From contig QHVD01000109.1 in the NCBI GenBank assembly GCA_003222235.1, positions 3,093 through 23,528 on the forward strand: 20,436 nucleotides of DNA, in the 5' to 3' direction. Positions within the stretch are counted from its first letter, which is position 1. Each line of letters begins with the position of its first letter. Both the position numbers and the translations under genes were made by a program. Under the pieces are notes generated by a model that was not told the origin of the DNA, searched no databases, and was given only the letters and a program-made list of their open reading frames with translations. This DNA is from Gemmatimonadota bacterium (GTDB lineage: Bacteria; Gemmatimonadota; Gemmatimonadetes; Gemmatimonadales; GWC2-71-9). Positions 13,328 to 20,436 of this stretch are shown in pieces.

Positions 13328-15415
13328 TCACAGGATGGCCCAGAAATCGCGTGCGACATCGAACGCGAGGCCCAGGCGTCGGCTCTGGCCCCCGAACCCC
13401 GCGTCCAGCCGGAAAAACCCGAGCCACTCGAAACCAAGCCCGATGGTGACGCGGGCCCCAGGCGTCGCCGCCCAGGGGGTGCCGGCGATCGGCCGGTCGG
13501 CCCACCCTGCCGCGACGTACGGCGCCACGGTGATGGTGCGTGGGGTGCGCGCGTAGGGGCCGGGGCCGAAGGATACGAACGGCACCGGGGCGCGCCACTC
13601 GACCTGTGCGAGCGCGACCCGGGCGCCGCCCCACTGTCGGAACGCGTCGCCCAGCAACGTTCCCCGTCCCCCGAGGACGAATGCGCGGTGCGCCGGTAAG
13701 GCGGAGCTCGCGATGCCGCCTTGCAAGCGGACCAGCACGCGCGTCCCACCCGCGGGAAGGAGCACGTGCCCGGTGCCCGAGAGCCGCAGGTAGCTCGCGC
13801 CGCCGTCCAGCCGCCCGGCCTCCGCCACCGCCTCGTAGTGCAGGTCGTGACGCACGGCAAAGCCCTCGGAGCGCCGACGCAGCGCCAGTTGGGCGAGATC
13901 GACGCCGGGGCCGCCCAGCGGCGGATTGGGACGGAACGTACCGGTCGCCGGGTCCGCTCGTACCGCGAGCGAGCGGATGCTCTCGCGCCCCAGCGTTGCG
14001 CTCCACTCGCCCCGCACGCCCGTGCCGCGGCGGTAGGCGAGGCGCGCGCCGTCCGCCAGATAGTAGTCGCCGTAGTCCGCGCCGAATTCCTGGGAGGAGA
14101 ACGAGTTGAGAAGCGGCGCGATCACCGGCACGTCGCTCACGTCGCGCACCTCACGGAACAGGCTCGCCTCGAGCGACGTGCGTCCCGAGTGCTCGGCCGC
14201 GGTGAGGCTGCCCTTCGGCCGTCCGTCGGCGAATCCGTAACTTGCGATCCCGCGCAGCTCGCGCCGCTCGCCGCCGCCGCGGAGCACCGCCCCGGCACCC
14301 AGCGTGAGCCCTTCGACCCGGTTCGCACGCACGAGATCGGACAGACTGCGCACACCGACGCGACGCGGCTTCAGTCCCGTCAGGGCGCGTCGGCCGGCGA
14401 TCTCCTGCACCTCCGCCCGGACCCGCTCGAGGTCGTTCTGCCGGACCGGCTCGGCGACGTCCTGGATCGCAGCCGAGAGCGGCTCCCGCCACGGGAAAGA
14501 GTCGCGCTCGGCCTTCGGCAGGAACGTGATTTCCTCCCCCGCGAACCACCGCTGCGCCAGCCCCAGATTGAACACATAGCCGTCGATCTCCCAGCGGCCC
14601 CGGATGATTCCCCGCGCCGGGACGTCGAGCCAGGTGGCGCGCCGCCGGATCTCGATCTCCTGGCGGTAGGGAAGCCACCAGCGCGCCTCTTGCAGCGCAT
14701 TGTCGAGCACGATGCTCACGTCCTCGAGTTGCGGGTCGAGGTACGCCTTGGGCGTGAAGTCGAAGGCGAGGCGCACGAGGTCCGCCGTTTCCGCATCCAC
14801 GTAGAGGGTTCCGACGATCCGCGCCGCGCCGAAATCCTTGGGTCGCACGCGCAACGGGACCACGCGCACTTCGCGCTGGGAGAAGAAGATCGTGGTGGTA
14901 TCGCCGAGGGCGTAGTCGTACAGCTCCGGCCCGCGCGGGGAGAGCGGGTGCGGCACATCCCGCACCTCGTCCCCCTCGCCCAGTCGGATGGCGGAGCCGA
15001 AATTGTTTTGGAAGATCCCGAAGTGGTCGCGGTGATAGTTGATGTCGGTGGGGAGGTCGGCCCGGTCGCGCCAGGCGACGACGCGCTGCTTGCTGCTCCC
15101 CGGGGCCTTCCAGTACACTTCCAGCTCCAGCTGGTCCGCCTTGATCAGCCTTGGGGGGTCGGCCAGCCCTTCCCCGAACTGCCCCAGGAAGAAGAGGAAG
15201 CCGTGAGCCTGGGCCTTGTAGTCGCGCAACCCCGTGTCGGCCGCGGCGCGGGCGCGGCGCAGGATCGCGCGCTGGGCGAGGCCGGCGGCCGCCTCGGAGT
15301 TCCAGCCTTGCGCGGCGGCGCCCGGAGCGATGGCGAGAAGCGCCCAGAGCATGGTAGCGACACGGCAATGCCGTGCCGCTACGACCCGTTCATCGAGGCC
15401 CACCTGTCGATCCAT
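13328..15415 (-). CDS. Outer-membrane beta-barrel protein with a periplasmic domain (BamA/TamA-like C-terminus)
   Basis: This is a large exported protein of about 695 residues. It has a signal-like stretch, ATMLWALLAIAPGAAAQG, whose cleavage should be at AAA-QG. The N-terminal third (LIKADQLELEVYWKAPGSSKQRVVAW..., LYVDAETADLVRLAFDF) is strand-rich and resembles an outer-membrane lipoprotein-sorting-like fold. The C-terminal half is a barrel of amphipathic strands. It holds AFVLGGRGTLLGD and QVEWRAPVPF, like the last strands of Omp85/surface-antigen barrels. It ends in DFWAIL and not in the common terminal Phe. DUF5686-type proteins combine similar parts, but I cannot assign a family firmly. 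Start choice is uncertain: ATG 15415 (used), GTG 15418, or ATG 15352. The last begins just before the hydrophobic core and avoids coding through the palindrome at 15354. Substrate and role are unknown. Confidence 0.7.
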   Translation of the reverse strand: MDRQVGLDERVVAARHCRVATMLWALLAIAPGAAAQGWNSEAAAGLAQRAILRRARAAADTGLRDYKAQAHGFLFFLGQFGEGLADPPRLIKADQLELEVYWKAPGSSKQRVVAWRDRADLPTDINYHRDHFGIFQNNFGSAIRLGEGDEVRDVPHPLSPRGPELYDYALGDTTTIFFSQREVRVVPLRVRPKDFGAARIVGTLYVDAETADLVRLAFDFTPKAYLDPQLEDVSIVLDNALQEARWWLPYRQEIEIRRRATWLDVPARGIIRGRWEIDGYVFNLGLAQRWFAGEEITFLPKAERDSFPWREPLSAAIQDVAEPVRQNDLERVRAEVQEIAGRRALTGLKPRRVGVRSLSDLVRANRVEGLTLGAGAVLRGGGERRELRGIASYGFADGRPKGSLTAAEHSGRTSLEASLFREVRDVSDVPVIAPLLNSFSSQEFGADYGDYYLADGARLAYRRGTGVRGEWSATLGRESIRSLAVRADPATGTFRPNPPLGGPGVDLAQLALRRRSEGFAVRHDLHYEAVAEAGRLDGGASYLRLSGTGHVLLPAGGTRVLVRLQGGIASSALPAHRAFVLGGRGTLLGDAFRQWGGARVALAQVEWRAPVPFVSFGPGPYARTPRTITVAPYVAAGWADRPIAGTPWAATPGARVTIGLGFEWLGFFRLDAGFGGQSRRLGLAFDVARDFWAIL
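15354..15382. repeat. REP-like palindrome with GTAG/CTAC ends
   Basis: Two 13-base arms, GTAGCGACACGGC (15354-15366) and GCCGTGCCGCTAC (15370-15382), pair with a single mismatch around an AAT loop. It lies in the divergent region between trpE and the barrel gene, touching the possible start at 15352. GTAG at the outer end of a palindrome is the hallmark of REP sequences mobilised by RAYT transposases. No such transposase is in the window, and an operator for trpE or the barrel gene is the alternative. Confidence 0.55.
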
Positions 15416-15477
15416 CACCCGTTCCCGTCTTCGATCGCGGCCACCGACCCCGCAGCCATGCCGGCCGGAACGCCGCG

Positions 15478-16967
<1,490 letters not shown>

Positions 16968-16971
<4 letters not shown>

Positions 16972-18617
16972 CGGGCGCCGAGGCCGGCGCGTATATTCTG
17001 GATTCCGTGTTCAAGCTCTTCAGCACGACGGGCGAACAGTCGATCGACCTGAAGCCCGGTCGCACCGTCGTAGTGGGGCGCGCCGTCACGAGCGACGTCC
17101 CCATCTACGATCCTACGATCTCCCGCCGCCACGCCGAAGTCAGTCTCACTGAGGGCGGTGTGAAAGTGAAGGACGTCGGCTCCTCCAACGGCACCTTCCT
17201 GAACGGCGCCCGGATCACCGAAGCGATCGCCGGCGAGAACGACGTCATCACCTTCGGCAAGGTGGCGTTCCGGGTGAAGGAAGTGACCGCCCCGGCGCCG
17301 CGCCCCAAGGTCGTGCCGCCGCTCCCCTCGGAGTTCGGCGCGAAGGCGGGCAGCACGATCCTGCGCCAGCTGCCGGTCACGAACTCGGGCGGCGTACCCG
17401 CCATCGTCCTGGACAGCCCCGCGGGACCGTCGCACCTCAGAGTCTCGGCGCCATCGCTCGAGGAGCGGCGCCAGAAGAAGCTCGAGCTCTTGCTCGAGGT
17501 CTCGAAGGAGCTGTCCAGGCAGCAGGAGCTCGACCGCCTGCTGGACAAGGTCGTGGACTTCACGTTCCAGATCATGAACGTGGACCGGGTCTCGATCCTG
17601 CTGCTCGAGGAGGCGACGGGGGAGCTCGTGCCGAAGATCTCGAAGGGGCGCACGGCGCAGTCGGCCGCGTCCAAGCACGTGCCGCAGTCCATCGCACGCC
17701 GGGTGGTCGAGGAGCGGGTGGCGATCCTCTCGGACAATACGCCGGCCGACGAGCGCTTCAAGGGGAAGTCGATCCTGATCCAGAGCGTGCGCAGCGCCAT
17801 GTGCACGCCGCTCATGGGGACGGCCCAGAAGGTCCTCGGCATCCTGTACGTGGACAATCTGACCGCGGCGCACTCGTTCGCCGACGAAGACCTCGAGTTC
17901 CTGATCGCCTTCGGCTCCCTCGCCGCCGTGGCCATCGAAAACTCGCAGCGCTCCGAGCGCCTGCGGCACGAGGCGCTGGTGCTCTCCAACTTCCAGCGCT
18001 ACTTCGCGCCCAACGTCGCCGCCCAGATCGCCGAGCAAACGGGGGCCGTGCAGCTGGGCGGCCAGAAGCGCCCGGTGGTGATCTTCTTCTCGGACATTCG
18101 TGGCTTCACGGCGATGTCCGAGACGATGAGCCCCGACGACATCGCCACGCTGCTCACCGAGTACTTCACCGAGATGGTGGAGCTCGTGTTCGAGCACGGC
18201 GGCACGCTCGACAAGTTCATGGGCGACGCGATGCTGGCGCTGTGGGGCGCCCCCATCGTCCACGAGGACGATGCCGACCGCGCGATGCAGTGCGCCCTGG
18301 ACCAGCTGACCGCGCTCGAGAAGTTGAACCGGAAGTGGAAGGACGAGGGCCGCCCCGAGCTGGGCGTCGGGTTCGGCATCAACTTCGGCGAGGTGTTCGC
18401 GGGCAACATCGGCTCCGATCGCCGGCTCGAGTACACGGTGATCGGAGACGCCGTGAACACCGCCAGCCGGCTGTGCGCCAACGCGGGCCGGAACGAAATC
18501 CTCATCTCCGAGCCGTTCTACCGCGAGCTCAAGCACCCCCCCGGGGTCGAGACCCTGGAGCCGATCCAGGTCAAAGGGAAGGCCAAGAAGGTCCCGGTCT
18601 ATCGGGTGAAGCGGTAA
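16968..18617 (+). CDS. FHA-GAF-class III adenylate cyclase
   Basis: This is a 549-residue soluble signalling protein. An FHA phosphothreonine-binding domain (about 14-106) shows VVGRAVTSD, SRRHAEV and SSNGTFLNG. After a Pro-rich linker, a GAF domain (about 165-325) senses a small ligand or mediates dimerisation. A class III nucleotide cyclase domain (about 366-545) follows: metal ligands Asp376 (FFSDIRGF) and Asp420 (FMGDAMLALWG), Lys416 and Asp494 (IGDAVNTASRL) in base-recognition positions, Asn497 and Arg501 for transition-state binding. Lys and Asp at the specificity positions predict ATP over GTP. The ATG at 16968 overlaps the trpE stop; a GTG at 17007 begins nearer the FHA domain. It overlaps convergent maf by 19 bases. 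FHA suggests input from a Ser/Thr kinase, and none is in the window. Confidence 0.93.
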
Positions 18618-19174
18618 GGCAGGCCGAAGCGCTCCAGGAGCTCGAGCGCCAGCCTGAGCGGCAGGCCCATCACGCCGAAGAAGTCCCCACGGATCCCCTC
18701 GACCAGCGCCGCCCCCTTCCCCTGAATCGCGTAGGCGCCCGCCTTGTCCATCGGCTCTCCAGTGGCGACGTACGCGGCGATCGCGTCCCCGGACAGCCGC
18801 CGAAACGTCACCTCGGTGACATCGAGCGCGTGCTCCAGCCGCCCGTCGAGCGCGACCGCGACGGCCGTCATCACCCGATGGGTGCGGCCCTGGAGCCGCC
18901 CCAGCATCGCCTCCGCTGCGGCGGGGGTGCTCGGCTTCTCGAAGATCTCGCCGCGCAGCACCACGGTCGTGTCGGCTGCGAGCACGAGCTCGCCGCGCTC
19001 GCGCGCGGCCACGACTCGCGCCTTCTCGCGCGCCAGCCGCACGACGTACGCCTCGGGCAGCTCCGAGCTCTCCCGCGTCTCGTCCACCCCGTGCGCGACG
19101 ACGCGGAACGGCAGCCCCAGCATCTCGAGCAGCTGCTTCCGCCGGGGCGAGCCGCTCGCGAGGACGAGACTCAT
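18599..19174 (-). CDS. maf: Maf-like nucleoside triphosphate pyrophosphatase
   Basis: Maf proteins hydrolyse non-canonical or excess nucleoside triphosphates to monophosphates, as house-cleaning enzymes linked to division arrest. This 191-residue protein has LASGSPRRKQLL at residues 5-16, the P-loop-like signature. It also has DET, then AADTTVV with the catalytic Asp, EKPSTPAAAEAML, and the C-terminal KAGAYAIQGKGAALVEGI and DFFGVMGLPL. The latter pattern resembles the YhdE subgroup (dTTP/UTP pyrophosphatase) more than YceF. It starts at ATG 19174, overlapping the dtd stop (ATGA), so it is probably translated with dtd. Its 3' end overlaps the convergent cyclase gene by 19 bases. Confidence 0.93.
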   Translation of the reverse strand: MSLVLASGSPRRKQLLEMLGLPFRVVAHGVDETRESSELPEAYVVRLAREKARVVAARERGELVLAADTTVVLRGEIFEKPSTPAAAEAMLGRLQGRTHRVMTAVAVALDGRLEHALDVTEVTFRRLSGDAIAAYVATGEPMDKAGAYAIQGKGAALVEGIRGDFFGVMGLPLRLALELLERFGLPYRFTR

Positions 19175-19617
19175 TTTTCGAGCAGGAGGGTCACGGGCCC
19201 GTCGTTCACCAGCTCCACCTCCATCATCGCCCCGAACTCCCCCGTCTCCACTTTCAGCGCTCCCCCGCCCTTCTCCCGCAGCAGCGCGAGGAAGCGGTCG
19301 TACAAGGGGATCGCGATCTCGGGAGGCGCGGCGTCCACGAAGCTCGGCCGCCGCCCCTTGCGCGCATCGCCATACAGAGTGAACTGGGACACCACCAGCA
19401 CCGCCCCGCCGACGTCCGCGAGCCCGAGATTCATCTTTCCCTCGGTGTCGGCGAAGAGGCGCAGGCCGAGGATCTTGTCGGCCATCCAGACGAGCGTCGC
19501 TTCGGTGTCGCCGGGCGCGAAGCCAGCCAGCACGACGAACCCCACCCCGATCTTCCCGGCCGCGCTCCCAGCGATGCGCACTTCCGCGCGCGACACGCGC
19601 TGGACCACCACCCTCAT
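19171..19617 (-). CDS. dtd: D-aminoacyl-tRNA deacylase
   Basis: Dtd removes D-amino acids (and glycine from tRNA-Ala) mischarged onto tRNA, acting in the cytoplasm. The 148-residue protein is the standard length and starts MRVVVQRVSRAEV, the family N-terminus, so ATG 19617 is the correct start. The two active-site motifs are present: SQFTLYGD (77-84) and NDGPVT (138-143), the latter being the cross-subunit Gly-cisPro motif. KGRRPSFVDAAPP (87-99) is also conserved. It overlaps maf downstream. Upstream, 141 bases with an inverted repeat separate it from glmS. Confidence 0.96.
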   Translation of the reverse strand: MRVVVQRVSRAEVRIAGSAAGKIGVGFVVLAGFAPGDTEATLVWMADKILGLRLFADTEGKMNLGLADVGGAVLVVSQFTLYGDARKGRRPSFVDAAPPEIAIPLYDRFLALLREKGGGALKVETGEFGAMMEVELVNDGPVTLLLEK

Positions 19618-19644
19618 GCCCCCCCCCTCTCCCCACCCCCCTAG

Positions 19645-19672
19645 TGCGGAGTGTGGAGTGCGGAATGCGGAG
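19645..19672. repeat. Heptanucleotide tandem repeat, four units, left arm of an inverted repeat
   Basis: Four 7-base units (TGCGGAG, TGTGGAG, TGCGGAA, TGCGGAG) lie in the dtd-glmS gap. Part of them, 19655-19671, is perfectly complementary to 19733-19749. Confidence 0.85.
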
Positions 19673-19749
19673 TGTATCGTTCGGGTGTCACGCTGGCAGG
19701 CGGTCTCCGCGGATCGACCTCGGCCCTGCAATTCCGCATTCCGCACTCC
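19655..19749. repeat. 17-bp perfect inverted repeat between glmS and dtd
   Basis: GGAGTGCGGAATGCGGA (19655-19671) and its exact complement (19733-19749) enclose a 61-base loop. A G-U pair extends the stem to about 20. The right arm is itself built of three 7-base units (ATTCCGC, ATTCCGC, ACTCCGC; 19731-19751). In glmS transcripts it would form a strong hairpin 10 bases after the stop. It could stabilise the 3' end or weakly terminate, but no U-run follows. Confidence 0.7.
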
Positions 19750-19758
19750 GCATTGGAT

Positions 19759-20436
19759 TCACTCCACCGTCACGCTCTTCGCCAGGTTCCGCGGCCGATC
19801 CACGTCGCAGCCTCTGCGCACCGCGATGTAGTAGGCCAGCAGCTGCAGCGGCAGGACGGTGAGGATCGGCGTGAGCAGGTCGAGGGTCTCCGGCACTTCG
19901 ATCTGGTGGTCGGCGAGCCTGGCCAGGCCCGTGTCGCCCTCCGTCACCACGGCGACCACGCGCCCGCCGCGCGCCTTCACCTCCTCCACGTTCGACACGA
20001 CCTTCTGGTACACCGCGTCCCGCGGCGCGAGGAAGACGACGGGCATGAGGTCGTCGATGAGCGCAATCGGGCCGTGTTTCATCTCGGCGGCAGGGTATCC
20101 CTCGGCGTGGATGTAGGAGATCTCTTTGAGCTTGAGCGCGCCCTCCAGCGCCACGGGGAAGTTGTAGCCGCGGCCGAGATAGAGCACGTTGGTGGCCCGC
20201 ATGACGCGCTCGGCGATGCGCTCCACGTCGGCGGCCTTCGCGAGTATGCGCTCGACCAGCTCCGGGAGCCGCAGCAGGGCCCGCGCCACCTCCCGCCCCT
20301 GCAGGATCGAGAGCGCCCGGACGCGGCCCATCGTGAGCGTGAGCAACGCCAGCGCCACGATCTGACTGGTGAACGCTTTTGTTGAGGCCACGCCGATCTC
20401 GGGGCCGGCGTGCAGGTAGATCCCGCCGTCCACCTC
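19759..20436 (-). CDS. glmS: Glutamine--fructose-6-phosphate aminotransferase (isomerising), C-terminal part
   Basis: GlmS makes glucosamine-6-phosphate from fructose-6-phosphate and glutamine, the entry to peptidoglycan and LPS sugars. Only the last 226 codons are visible; the gene continues past the right edge. The visible part begins inside the first SIS domain (EIGVASTKAFTSQ, a sugar-phosphate binding segment). It continues through the second SIS domain with YLGRGYNFPVALEGALKLKEISYIHAEGYPAAEMKHGPIALID. It ends RPRNLAKSVTVE, the invariant GlmS C-terminus that closes the active site. The N-terminal glutaminase domain is outside the window. A possible glmS ribozyme would be upstream, also outside. 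Confidence 0.96.
   Translation of the reverse strand, partial: EVDGGIYLHAGPEIGVASTKAFTSQIVALALLTLTMGRVRALSILQGREVARALLRLPELVERILAKAADVERIAERVMRATNVLYLGRGYNFPVALEGALKLKEISYIHAEGYPAAEMKHGPIALIDDLMPVVFLAPRDAVYQKVVSNVEEVKARGGRVVAVVTEGDTGLARLADHQIEVPETLDLLTPILTVLPLQLLAYYIAVRRGCDVDRPRNLAKSVTVE

Overview
The window is GC-rich, gene-dense bacterial DNA with no gene-free stretch over 300 bases. Very high GC, many GTG starts, lipoprotein, Tat and Sec export signals, terminal-Phe outer-membrane barrels, and the mix of genes suggest a diderm soil or sediment bacterium, possibly Gemmatimonadota. That assignment is inference from style only. I see no tRNA, rRNA, CRISPR array, transposase, integrase or phage gene.

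Layout, left to right. (1) 1-957: the start of a minus-strand multicopper oxidase-like lipoprotein, divergent from a secreted protein of unknown function. (2) 854-4083, minus strand: an apparent four-gene extracytoplasmic flavin unit read as porin, FMN-binding protein, four-helix membrane protein, ApbE flavin transferase. The FMN-binding protein carries the SGAT motif that ApbE enzymes flavinylate. (3) 4231-6063: an orphan GAF/PAS histidine kinase, divergent from the porin and tail-to-tail with a pirin (6050-6955). (4) 7018-10916, minus strand: a histidine gene block hisC-hisB-hisH-NUDIX-hisF-ATL, with starts and stops overlapping or abutting. hisC, hisB and the NUDIX gene each carry one frame-breaking lesion, while hisH, hisF and the alkyltransferase-like gene are open. 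(5) 10965-13274, minus strand: a PilB/GspE ATPase fused to a C-terminal response-regulator receiver. (6) 13328-15415, minus strand: a large outer-membrane barrel protein. (7) 15478-18617, plus strand: trpE overlapping by ATGA an FHA-GAF-class III cyclase gene. (8) 18599-20436, minus strand: glmS (3' part), dtd and maf, with dtd and maf overlapping by ATGA.

How the genes fit together. The flavin unit looks like an envelope electron-transfer module. The his block makes imidazole glycerol phosphate (HisF/HisH), dehydrates it (HisB) and transaminates it (HisC), but hisA is not here and its usual place is taken by a NUDIX gene. PilB-receiver, the kinase and the FHA-cyclase are three separate signalling outputs. 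Between genes there are short repeats: heptanucleotide tandem repeats at two loci, a 17-bp inverted repeat, and a REP-like palindrome ending in GTAG/CTAC.
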